DNA from: Gammaproteobacteria bacterium
GTDB taxonomy: Bacteria > Pseudomonadota > Gammaproteobacteria > 21-64-14
Length of the DNA: 64,000 bases
NCBI GenBank assembly: GCA_027013145.1
Contig: JALUXX010000016.1
Span: forward strand, 86,983-150,982
Direction of reading: 5' to 3'
Below the pieces are notes generated by a model. That model did no database searches, had not been told where the DNA came from, and was given only the letters and a program-made list of their open reading frames with translations. Made by a program: the position numbers and the translations under genes. Positions 43,201 through 51,725 of this stretch are shown here, in pieces. Each line of letters starts with the position of its first letter. Positions within the stretch are counted from its first letter, which is position 1.

Positions 43201-45597
43201 GCGCAGGAAAAGGGCTGGGTTGCTGTTTTGCAGCCAGGTGATCGGTTATCGGCGGATGCGTTGGCGATATTAGCAAATTATATCAGGAAACATGAGGCTG
43301 TTTGCTTTGTTTACGTGGATGAAGACCGGATTCAACGTGACGGGAAGCGCTGTAACCCGCTTGTGAAGCCGGATTTCAATATCGAAATGGCGCGGTCGGA
43401 GGCGTATGTGGGGAGGCTTTGCTTTGTTCGCAGGGATGCCGTTCGCGCGGTTGGTGGGATGCGGGGGGTCGATGAGTTATGCGCTTACGATCTGTTGCTG
43501 CGGATTCTGGAGCGTTTTGGGGCGGAGGCGATCGGTCACGTTCCCGAGATCGTTCATCACGTTGTGGAGGAGTCGAGCGCGCCGATAGCAGTCCGGGTCC
43601 AGCGGGGGATGGAGGTGGTTGCCGCGCACCTTGAACGGCTGGGAATCGCAGCCGATGTTGTCGAGGGTATTGCTCCAGAGACATGGCGGGTTTTGTATCG
43701 GCTCGCGGATCCAGTTTCGGTGACTGTCGTCATCTATGGCGGTGTGTCGCCCGAGGGGGTGCGCGAAACTTTGCGTTCGGTGGTGTCTGTCACGGATTAT
43801 CCGAATTTCAAGATAGCCGTAGTGGGCGCGGAGCACGATGCGAGCGTTCGCCGGGAACTGGAGACGTATAAGGCTGGGGGGCGTAGGGTAGAAGTTGTAG
43901 GGGCTGTAGAAGAGTTGCAGGAGAGTGACGCACGATATTTTCTATTTCTGCGTGCTGGCGTGGTTGCGGTGCAAAAGGACTGGTTAACGCGGATGGTGGC
44001 GCAGGCGCTGCAGCCAGGTGTGTCAATTGTCGGCGCGAGGGTGGTTGGGCTAGATCAGAGAAGCTGGGGAATCGGAATGGTTCTCGGACTGGGCGGGGAT
44101 GGAATCGCGGCGCCTCTGGAGCCGGGGCTGTTCCATGGCTCTCCGGGCTATATGGGGAGGGCGCAAGTCTCCCAGGACATGTCGGCGGTTTCCGGGCTGT
44201 GTATGCTGGTGGATGGAGCCCTATACCGTTCGGTCGGGTGTGACCTGGCGGCGGGAATTCGGAAATATGTGGATGTGGAGATCTGTTTGCGCGCTAGGGA
44301 AGGGGGGCGCAGGGTCGTCTGGTCGCCATACGCGACTGTGGTGGCTCACACCGTTGATTTGGGCGTCAAGGTGACGGAAGAGGAAGTTGATGCGGTATGG
44401 CGGCGGTGGCGTTCGCGGTTGATCAATGATCCGGCGTTCAGTCCAACGTTGTCGCTTTTGGGGCAGGCGGTCGCGTTGGAAGGCGAGCTACCACGATGGA
44501 ATAAGGAGGATAGGGACGAGCGACGTCGAGTTTTGGGAATGTGGATGGGCGCCGAAGGGGCATGGGAGTATCGAGGCAGGCAGCCCCTCAAGGGCTTGGC
44601 GCAGGTAGGGCAGGCCCAGACTGCGGAGGTGCCCGCTTACCGGGATAGGGTTAGGGTCCCGACTGTAACGGAGTTAGAGCGGCTGGATATCGACACGGTC
44701 CTATTCTATAACGCCTTTCACGAAGAACACCTGCTGGCAATGAGAAAGTATCGAAGGCGCAGTAGAGCCCAAATCGTATTTGGGCTGGATGACCTGTTGA
44801 CGGAATTACCGGTGAATAATCCGCTGCGGAACCGAATGTACGGAGATATAAAGAAACGCGTACGTGACTGTCTGTCGCAATGCCAGAGGCTGATAGTGAG
44901 TACGGAACCGCTGCGCGATTATTTTGGGAGATATGCTGAGGACGTTATCGTCGTTCCGAACTATCTGGATGCTCGTTGGAGAGGGTTGGGCGGAACTCGC
45001 CGGCGGGGTGGTAAGGCGCGAGTCGGTTGGGTGGGGGCGCTGCAGCACGCAGGTGATCTGCGAGTCCTTGTCGATGTCGTCCGGAGTACGGCGAAGGAGG
45101 TGGATTGGGTTTTTATGGGCATGTGCCCGGAAGAAATACGTCCCTATATTAAGGAATTCCATGGCCCCGTGCCCTATCTCCGCTACCCGGAATACCTGTC
45201 CTCGTTACGGTTGGATGTTGCTGTAGCGCCGCTTGAAATAAACCGCTTCAATACGGCCAAGAGTAATCTACGGATTCTCGAGTATGGAGCTTGTGGTTAT
45301 CCTGTGATCTGTACGGACATCGCCCCTTATCGCGGGGGCCCTGTGTTCCGGATCGGCAACCAATCTCAAGCATGGGTCGAGGCGATTCGGGAGCGGGCGC
45401 ACGATCTCGACGCGGCCGCAGCCGAGGGTGACCGCCTCCGCGCCTGGGTGCATTCCCACTGGATGTTGGAAGATCATTTAGATCAATGGCTTGCTGCACT
45501 GAAGCCGGGTGCGGAGGCGGCGCCGGTACGCCCTGAATCGACCGCATCGGTTGCCACCCCGCCCCGCCTCGCCGGCGACGGAATATCGTCGCGATGA
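40282..45597 (+). CDS. Giant TPR-glycosyltransferase (GT2/GT4) protein
   Basis: 1771 residues. TPR repeats (about 12-95, EALAVFERVIALEPESADAH) come first. Then a GT2 domain (about 150-410) with YDIIIPIYNAYEHIERCVSS, an NSDTEV metal-binding motif and EECDF; and a GT4 domain (about 425-840) with HSLHAPGGTEQHTKRI and the E-x7-E region ETYCMTVSEAQAIGVPV. Degenerate GT2-like modules (about 900-1440) and a C-terminal GT module (1450-1771) follow, the latter closely resembling the C-terminus of the preceding protein. Its ATG overlaps that gene by 8 nt. Base composition from about 40560 to 45000 is far lower in GC than neighbours. TPRs could bind the protein acceptor, as in OGT-like flagellin glycosyltransferases; this is inferred. 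Confidence 0.82.
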   Translation: MGEIGDSSGTDIAALMALGERLVSEQKPGEALAVFERVIALEPESADAHCNRGVVLWQLGHAKAALACFGHALRLNPNHPESLENLRILGVENTGLDSADGPSLDARESVGAGTKDPEDGANALQIAIDLIRKFTGRRRSAIVITETRSTYDIIIPIYNAYEHIERCVSSVLKHSDPQHRVILLNDASTDPRVSPLLEKLKKQDMRIHVVHNKENVGFIKNVNAGFRISKNDVVILNSDTEVTPGWLERMDRCRWSDAAIGIVSPLSNNATILSVPIMNTNNHMPAGMASADIARVIAENSGREYPRIPTAVGFCMLITRKTLDKVGEFDTAYGLGYGEECDFCMRAWSVGIETACCDDAYVHHYGEASFGGVQTIDSRRKENARLLSERWPHYDFAIAAYCRANPLRHIQEKVRTSLALSGGETRPHVMHVIHSLHAPGGTEQHTKRIIEAISGSFRATVLLPERKTDAGDEHYDFRVSSDSPDCRVVELGARNIDPELKILGIPSDIKDERVEEHFFRFLAGGDYDIVHFQHLMNWNSLRLPLIAKALGKRVVISLHDYYLLCPDYNLLLPELHRCGRSIANGSDPGCMRCISAKREVVDASSVPDLSGYLAARRKLAAEVFAAADVVIAPSSFVKEKFSRAFGRGLAERIRVIPHGVFVAGGGQAIQSRGHLRVGFLGNFIDRKGAHLFLDAAERLRAEAMRFEVFGGVSGELRRRAERLGIRLRGAYTPGQLRDKVGQLDLLVVPSIWDETYCMTVSEAQAIGVPVVAADVGAIPERIVEGETGFLFPSGDAGALAERLKELSRDRGALGRVRAELAGRRCKTIERNGEEYAAVYSELLGAEERSPRFVRKVLGLSRADTGALQDGGGGEAYRRWTTMRGEGVRPGADVARGPFSGVEVGFELILLAPGNDPFLSGTIHSLCQLQYGSWRLNVVSDASPPEELRVSDDKFRWMREERDSWRSIVNDVVGAQEKGWVAVLQPGDRLSADALAILANYIRKHEAVCFVYVDEDRIQRDGKRCNPLVKPDFNIEMARSEAYVGRLCFVRRDAVRAVGGMRGVDELCAYDLLLRILERFGAEAIGHVPEIVHHVVEESSAPIAVRVQRGMEVVAAHLERLGIAADVVEGIAPETWRVLYRLADPVSVTVVIYGGVSPEGVRETLRSVVSVTDYPNFKIAVVGAEHDASVRRELETYKAGGRRVEVVGAVEELQESDARYFLFLRAGVVAVQKDWLTRMVAQALQPGVSIVGARVVGLDQRSWGIGMVLGLGGDGIAAPLEPGLFHGSPGYMGRAQVSQDMSAVSGLCMLVDGALYRSVGCDLAAGIRKYVDVEICLRAREGGRRVVWSPYATVVAHTVDLGVKVTEEEVDAVWRRWRSRLINDPAFSPTLSLLGQAVALEGELPRWNKEDRDERRRVLGMWMGAEGAWEYRGRQPLKGLAQVGQAQTAEVPAYRDRVRVPTVTELERLDIDTVLFYNAFHEEHLLAMRKYRRRSRAQIVFGLDDLLTELPVNNPLRNRMYGDIKKRVRDCLSQCQRLIVSTEPLRDYFGRYAEDVIVVPNYLDARWRGLGGTRRRGGKARVGWVGALQHAGDLRVLVDVVRSTAKEVDWVFMGMCPEEIRPYIKEFHGPVPYLRYPEYLSSLRLDVAVAPLEINRFNTAKSNLRILEYGACGYPVICTDIAPYRGGPVFRIGNQSQAWVEAIRERAHDLDAAAAEGDRLRAWVHSHWMLEDHLDQWLAALKPGAEAAPVRPESTASVATPPRLAGDGISSR
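40560..45000 (+). other. Low-GC segment inside the second giant glycosyltransferase gene
   Basis: Composition changes abruptly within one gene. Positions 40741-40800 contain 24 G+C of 60, while flanking flagellar genes are roughly two thirds GC or more. From about 42200 to 44600 the coding strand is also strikingly G-rich over C. This points to acquired or recombined DNA. Boundaries are estimated by eye. Confidence 0.6.
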
Positions 45598-45598
45598 C

Positions 45599-45625
45599 TA
45601 AAGTTCTGGGCCGCCCGACCGATAC
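45599..45625 (+). promoter_or_regulatory. Sigma28 (FliA) promoter of flagellin
   Basis: TAAAGTTC, 11 nt, ACCGATAC: seven of eight -35 bases and six of eight -10 bases match TAAAGTTT-N11-GCCGATAA. It starts 2 nt after the giant glycosyltransferase stop codon and leaves an untranslated leader of roughly 110 nt before fliC. Confidence 0.85.
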
Positions 45626-45743
45626 GGTGTCCGGGAGCGGTGAATACGCCGGGAAACCCCCGGCCGTATATCCGCTGAACATGCACCGACACGGATATCC
45701 GACTGAATCGACGGAATATTCGTGACAGTCGAGGGATTCCATC

Positions 45744-46586
45744 ATGGCTCTCGTGATCAACTCCAACATCTCCTCGCTGGTTGCCCAGAACAACCTGAAC
45801 AAGACCCAGGCGGATCTGAGCCAGGCCTTGCAACGGCTGTCCTCGGGCCTGCGGGTGAACACGGCGAAAGACGACGCCGCCGGCTTCTTCATCGCCCAGA
45901 CGATGACGGCGGACATCAACGGCATGAACCAGGCGGTGCGTAACGCCAACGACGGCGTGTCGCTGGCGCAGACCGCCGACGGCTCGCTGCAGCAGGTCAG
46001 CGCCGATCTCCAGCGTATCAACCAGCTCGCGGTCGAATCGGCCAACGGCACGCTGAGTTCGGCCCAGCGGACGGGCATCCAGGCCGAGGTCGACCAGCTC
46101 ACTCAGGATATCTCGCAGATCGTTCAGACGTCGAAGTTCGCGGGTGTGCAGCTTCTCGACGGGACCAGCGGGACGATCACCTTCCAGGTGGGTCAGGACG
46201 GCAAGGCCAGCAACCAGATCTCGGTGACCGGTCTCAACCTTACGACTCTGAAGTCCTACAACGCCTCGCTCACGGCGACCAAGACGGTAAACGTCAGCAC
46301 CCAGTCGGCCGCATCGGCGGCGATCAGCACTGTCCAGGCGGACATCAAGACCGTGGCCACCGACAGTGCGACCATGGGTGCGGTCCAGAACCGCTTCAGC
46401 GCGGTGATCGCGAATCTGCAGAATACGGTGATCAATATCTCCGCCGCGCGCAGCCGTATCGTAGATGCGAACTTCGCCTCCGAGACGGCCAAGCTGTCCA
46501 GGGCGCAGATCCTGCAGCAGGCCGGCGTGGCCATGCTCCGGCAGGCCAACACCGATCCGCAGGTGGCACTGACGCTGTTGCGGTAA
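45744..46586 (+). CDS. fliC: Flagellin
   Basis: A 280-residue filament protein. The conserved N-terminal (MALVINSNISSLVAQNNLNK, LSSGLRVNTAKDDAAG) and C-terminal regions (SRIVDANFASETAKLSRAQI, ending VALTLLR) are complete. The central variable part (about 145-195) is short and Ser/Thr-rich, so domains D2/D3 are essentially absent and the filament surface is D1 only. Ser/Thr there are candidate O-glycosylation sites for the upstream enzymes. FliA promoter upstream and hairpin downstream. A GAGGG ribosome site precedes the ATG. Confidence 0.96.
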   Translation: MALVINSNISSLVAQNNLNKTQADLSQALQRLSSGLRVNTAKDDAAGFFIAQTMTADINGMNQAVRNANDGVSLAQTADGSLQQVSADLQRINQLAVESANGTLSSAQRTGIQAEVDQLTQDISQIVQTSKFAGVQLLDGTSGTITFQVGQDGKASNQISVTGLNLTTLKSYNASLTATKTVNVSTQSAASAAISTVQADIKTVATDSATMGAVQNRFSAVIANLQNTVINISAARSRIVDANFASETAKLSRAQILQQAGVAMLRQANTDPQVALTLLR

Positions 46587-46600
46587 CGGCAATGACGGCC

Positions 46601-46629
46601 GGCGTACGGGGCCTCGCGCCCCGTACGCC
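46601..46629 (+). terminator. Hairpin terminator after flagellin
   Basis: GGCGTACGGGGC and its exact complement around a CTCGC loop give a perfect 12-bp stem 14 nt after the fliC stop, followed by the pyrimidine-rich CTTCCTC. A terminator or mRNA-stabilising hairpin is expected for a highly expressed flagellin transcript. Confidence 0.65.
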
Positions 46630-46652
46630 CTTCCTCGATCCGAGGTCGTTGG

Positions 46653-47039
46653 GTGAGCGCCATGGCCCTAGATGTCCAACCCATTCAGGCAGCGGTCGCA
46701 TCTACGACCGTCGCCGGCGACGCGCGCCCCGGGCCGCAAACGGGGCCGCAACCCGGCGCGGTACAGGGCGGACCGGCTCCCGGCACATCCTTGCCGGCCG
46801 GTGCGGTATCCGGGCCGGCCTTGGCGGCCGTCGTCGGCCGCCTCAATGAGCACGTCCGCCAGGTGCGGCCCGATCTGGAGTTCTCGATCTCGATCGACAA
46901 GGAGACCGACCGGCCGGTGGTCAAGATCATCGACCGCCGCACCAAGGAGGTCGTGCGACAGATCCCGCCGCAGGACATCCTGTCGCTGGATCACCGCCTG
47001 CAGCAGCTCGCGGGCCTGCTGCTCCGGGCACGGGCATGA
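46653..47039 (+). CDS. flaG: FlaG-family protein
   Basis: A 128-residue protein. The C-terminal half (LEFSISIDKETDRPVVKIID, VVRQIPPQDILSLDHRLQQL) is a clear FlaG domain; the N-terminal half is a Pro/Gly/Ala-rich linker. FlaG affects filament length in several polar-flagellated bacteria. Position between fliC and fliD is typical. GTG 46653 has GAGG at a good distance; ATG 46662 is the alternative start. Confidence 0.88.
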   Translation: MSAMALDVQPIQAAVASTTVAGDARPGPQTGPQPGAVQGGPAPGTSLPAGAVSGPALAAVVGRLNEHVRQVRPDLEFSISIDKETDRPVVKIIDRRTKEVVRQIPPQDILSLDHRLQQLAGLLLRARA

Positions 47040-47042
47040 GAT

Positions 47043-47058
47043 TGGCATTCTCCTTGCA
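47043..47058 (+). promoter_or_regulatory. Sigma54 promoter of fliD
   Basis: TGGCATTCTCCTTGCA: GG and GC with exact 10-bp spacing and the TTGCA half intact. It lies 30 nt upstream of the fliD ATG. Confidence 0.75.
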
Positions 47059-47088
47059 CGATTTCTGTCGAGGTAAGAGGCGGAAAAT

Positions 47089-48459
47089 ATGATCTCCAGC
47101 ACCATCCTCAGTCCGATCAGTCCTACCATCAGCTCGCCCGGGGTGGGTTCGGGCCTCGACGTCAACGGCCTCATCACCAAGCTGATGGCGATCGAGAGCA
47201 TCCCTCTGCAGAACCTGCAGAAGCAGCAGTCGAATCTGCAGAGCGAGGTCAGCGCCCTCGGGCAGCTCACGAGCGCCATCTCCACGTTCCAGACTGCCAT
47301 GCAGGGACTGACGACGGCGCAGCTCCAGGCGCGCACCGCCACCTCCGGGGACAATACGAAGTTCACGGCGACGGCCGCCGGTGGCGCCGCCACCGGCGTC
47401 TACCAGATCGGCGTCCAGAGTCTGGCCGCGGCCCAGCAGATGGTCTCCGCGGCCTTCGCGGACTCGACCACCACCACCGTCGGCAGTGCCGGCGACACCA
47501 TGACGATCCAGGTGGGGAGCAGTACCTCGAATGCCTTCACGGTGACCATCGGCGGCCAGACGCTCACTCAGATCCAGGACGCCATCAACAACGCCCCGGA
47601 CAACAAGGGCGTCACGGCCTCGATCCTGCATACCGACGCCGGCTACCAGCTCGTCCTCTCCTCGAACCAGACCGGCACGGCTAATGCGCTGACCCTTTCG
47701 TTCAAGAACAGCAGCGGGTCGACGATTACCGATCCATTGTCCATGACGACGACGCAGGCGGCCGCCGACGCGGTGATCACGGTCAACGGCCAGACCGCGA
47801 CCCGGTCCTCGAACTCCATCTCCGACGTGATCCAGGGGGTGACCCTGAATCTGGTCGGGACCAACGCCTCCGGCACCACGACGACGCTGACCGTGGCGCA
47901 GGATCCCAACGGGATCACCACCGCGGTGCAGGGCTTCGTGGACGCCTACAATGCCCTGCACAAGACCCTGGGCGATCTGGGATCGAACGCGCTGTCCGGC
48001 GACAGCTCGCTGTCGCTGATCCAGTCGCAGTTGTTCGCGGTCCTCAATACGCCCGCGGCCGGCGTGAGCACCACCTATTCGTATCTGGCCGGCATCGGGG
48101 TGTCGATCCAGAAGGACGGCACCATGGCGCTCGACAGCAGCCAGTTGACGACCGCGCTCAACACCGACCCCAACGGGGTCGCGAAGCTGTTCACCGACCC
48201 CACGCAGGGCTTCGCCACGCGGCTCGGGAATCTCGCGCAGCAGTTGATCGCCCCGAACGGGATCGTCGACGGCGAGACGCAGAGCCTGAACGGTCAGATC
48301 AGCTTCCTGCAAAACCAGATTGACAGCCAGCAGGTGCGGCTGACGGCTGAGCAGACCACGTTGCGCCAGCAGTTCAGCTCCCTGGATGCGTTGCTCGGGA
48401 CGATGCAGACGACCAGCAACTTCCTCACGCAGCAGCTCACGGCACTACCCGGGCCTTAG
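47089..48459 (+). CDS. fliD: FliD filament cap protein
   Basis: A 456-residue cap protein. N-terminal FliD_N (SPGVGSGLDVNGLITKLMAI) and C-terminal FliD_C (LNGQISFLQNQIDSQQVRLT) domains are clear. It caps the filament tip so that flagellin can polymerise. Length is normal, without large insertions, matching the small flagellin. Preceded by an RpoN promoter and followed by fliS. Confidence 0.95.
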   Translation: MISSTILSPISPTISSPGVGSGLDVNGLITKLMAIESIPLQNLQKQQSNLQSEVSALGQLTSAISTFQTAMQGLTTAQLQARTATSGDNTKFTATAAGGAATGVYQIGVQSLAAAQQMVSAAFADSTTTTVGSAGDTMTIQVGSSTSNAFTVTIGGQTLTQIQDAINNAPDNKGVTASILHTDAGYQLVLSSNQTGTANALTLSFKNSSGSTITDPLSMTTTQAAADAVITVNGQTATRSSNSISDVIQGVTLNLVGTNASGTTTTLTVAQDPNGITTAVQGFVDAYNALHKTLGDLGSNALSGDSSLSLIQSQLFAVLNTPAAGVSTTYSYLAGIGVSIQKDGTMALDSSQLTTALNTDPNGVAKLFTDPTQGFATRLGNLAQQLIAPNGIVDGETQSLNGQISFLQNQIDSQQVRLTAEQTTLRQQFSSLDALLGTMQTTSNFLTQQLTALPGP

Positions 48460-48538
48460 GTACCGGATCGGGATTCGGGGAGGGGCGGTATAACGCCGGC
48501 ATTACCGGTATTGACCGAAACGGTATGGAGTCGAACAC

Positions 48539-49003
48539 ATGAGCTACAAGGACCTGCGCGGCGCTCTGCGCCACTACAATGAAACCGCCGTGGAGTCCGG
48601 CCTTGAAAACGCGGGACCCCACCGCTTGGTGCAGATGCTCATGGCCGGGGCACTGGAGAAGATCGCCACCGCGCGCGGGCACATGGAGCGGCGCGAGTTC
48701 GAGGCCAAGGGGCGCCACATCAGTTGGGCGGTCTCGATCATCAACGGGCTGCGCGCGAGCCTCGACACCGAGGCGGGCGGCGAACTGGTCGAGAACCTGG
48801 AGGCCCTCTACGACTACATGGTGCGGCGCCTGATGCTGGCCAACCTCGAGAACGACCCGGCGATCCTCACCGAGGTCGCCTCGCTGCTGCGCGAGATCAA
48901 GGCTGGGTGGGACGCGATCCCCGACGAGTACAAGAACCCGCCGCGCGGCACCCCGGTCGAACGGGCGGCCGCCGGGGCCAAGTCCGCGTCGGCGCGCGGC
49001 TGA
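48539..49003 (+). CDS. fliS: FliS flagellin export chaperone
   Basis: A 154-residue helical chaperone that keeps flagellin unpolymerised before export. The FliS pattern is clear: GPHRLVQMLMAGALEKIATA, AVSIINGLRASLD, LYDYMVRRLMLANL. It is slightly longer than usual at the C-terminus (ending AAAGAKSASARG). Located just after fliD, as in most Gammaproteobacteria. Confidence 0.94.
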   Translation: MSYKDLRGALRHYNETAVESGLENAGPHRLVQMLMAGALEKIATARGHMERREFEAKGRHISWAVSIINGLRASLDTEAGGELVENLEALYDYMVRRLMLANLENDPAILTEVASLLREIKAGWDAIPDEYKNPPRGTPVERAAAGAKSASARG

Positions 49004-49017
49004 TCGCGGAGCGGACG

Positions 49018-49347
49018 GTGAGCGCCGCCACGCCCCGGGTTGCAGCGGCCCCGGGTATGGACGGGATTCTCGCCCTGTCGCGGCGGATGCTCGAGTGCGC
49101 CGAACACGGCGACTGGGATGCGGTGACCGCGCACGAGCGCGAGCGCCGTGAGCGGATGGAGCGCTATTTCGCGGCGCCGGCGCCCGCCCGGGCCGGCGGA
49201 CTCGCCGAAGCGATCCGTGAGATCGTCGCCATCGACCAGCGCATCATCGCCCTGGGGCAGGTGCGCCGCGACGAGATCGCCGCCTCCCTGCGTACCCTGG
49301 AAAAGGGCCGACGCGGCACCGAGACCTATCGCCGCGGCGGTCGCTGA
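49018..49347 (+). CDS. fliT: FliT-like flagellar chaperone
   Basis: A 109-residue mostly helical protein starting at GTG 49018, 14 nt after fliS, with GGAG 6 nt upstream. The central region (MLECAEHGDWDAVTAHERER, then IVAIDQRIIALGQVRRDEI) matches FliT, the FliD chaperone. Identification rests on size, helical pattern and position after fliS; sequence conservation in this family is low. Confidence 0.75.
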   Translation: MSAATPRVAAAPGMDGILALSRRMLECAEHGDWDAVTAHERERRERMERYFAAPAPARAGGLAEAIREIVAIDQRIIALGQVRRDEIAASLRTLEKGRRGTETYRRGGR

Positions 49348-49386
49348 GCGCTTGCCGGGGCCCGGCGGCGCGCGTATCTTGGCGAC

Positions 49387-49953
49387 ATGGTCCCGCGTCC
49401 CGATGACCCCTTCGCCGAGGGGTTGAGCTACGAGGACATCCTCCCGCTGCAATGGCGTCCGATGACCGGGACGCCGGCGGGAGAGGAGCTGTTGCGCCTC
49501 AACCGGGACAACGAGGCCGTCCTCAAAGTTGCGATGGTCCTCGGCGAAGTGCGGCCGGATCCGGGCGAGGATCCGAGCGCGGCCACGGAACTCGCCCATC
49601 TCGACTTCAAGCTCAACGTCCTCCTCGATCTCGTCGGGCGTCTGCTCGTGCGCGAGGAAATTCTGCCCGCCGCCGTCCCGTTGCGGCTGAGCGCGCGCGG
49701 CCTGGAATGGTCCGCGGACCCGGCGCCGTCGCCGGGAGAGGCGATCCTCGTCGGTCTCTACCTGCACCCCTCCTACCCGCGTCCGGTGGAACTCCCGGCG
49801 CGTGTCCTGGAGACCGGGCCGGGGGCGGACGGGCGCGTACGGGTGCGCTTCGAGCACCTCAGCGAGGCGGTGGAGGAGGGACTCGAGCGGCTCATCTTCC
49901 GCAACCACCGGCGCCTCATCGCCCAGAGCCGGCTGCCGCGCGGGGACGGTTGA
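49387..49953 (+). CDS. Atypical PilZ-domain protein (tPilZ-like)
   Basis: A 188-residue cytoplasmic protein. It starts with a region rich in acidic and Leu residues (LSYEDILPLQWRPM), then a long helix (AHLDFKLNVLLDLVGRLL) and a beta-rich part (VPLRLSARGLEWSADPAP, AILVGLYLHPSYPRPVELPA). This is the layout of the atypical PilZ domain known from the tetrameric Xanthomonas protein. The classic RxxxR and D/NxSxxG motifs are not visible, so c-di-GMP binding cannot be assumed. It sits between fliT and fleQ, suggesting a flagellar function. Confidence 0.65.
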   Translation: MVPRPDDPFAEGLSYEDILPLQWRPMTGTPAGEELLRLNRDNEAVLKVAMVLGEVRPDPGEDPSAATELAHLDFKLNVLLDLVGRLLVREEILPAAVPLRLSARGLEWSADPAPSPGEAILVGLYLHPSYPRPVELPARVLETGPGADGRVRVRFEHLSEAVEEGLERLIFRNHRRLIAQSRLPRGDG

Positions 49954-49989
49954 GCCGGGGACCGGCGCCGCGGTTCCAGAGACAAAATT

Positions 49990-50019
49990 TTGACATTTCC
50001 CTGAGATCATGTTTATGCT
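49990..50019 (+). promoter_or_regulatory. Sigma70-type promoter of fleQ
   Basis: A perfect TTGACA (49990) and TATGCT (50014) are separated by 18 bp within an AT-rich patch. The promoter lies 126 nt upstream of the fleQ ATG. Sigma70 control fits the top-of-cascade role of FleQ. Confidence 0.65.
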
Positions 50020-50144
50020 TTTATCCCAGTGGGTTTCGTCTGGGGCGCGGGACGCCCCCGTACAACAATAAGATCGAATCTCGATAACAGGAGACCCGGG
50101 GCCGCGCGGCGCACGGCGGGCACCCGCGGCGGGACGGTCCGGAC

Positions 50145-51593
<1,449 letters not shown>

Positions 51594-51646
51594 CGGCTCT
51601 CCGTACCGACCTTTGTAACCTTCTGTTTTTACAATCGCTGCATTTG

Positions 51647-51662
51647 CGGCACGCTTCTTGCT
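51647..51662 (+). promoter_or_regulatory. Sigma54 promoter of fleSR
   Basis: CGGCACGCTTCTTGCT: GG and GC with exact 10-bp spacing and GGCACG plus TTGCT intact. It lies 64 nt before fleS, just downstream of an AT-rich stretch. This fits activation of fleSR by FleQ. Confidence 0.82.
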
Positions 51663-51725
51663 GACTCCCCAGGCAAGCGTTCGCTGCCCGCCGGGCGGCG
51701 GGCCGGGCGGTCACCAGGAGCGGCA

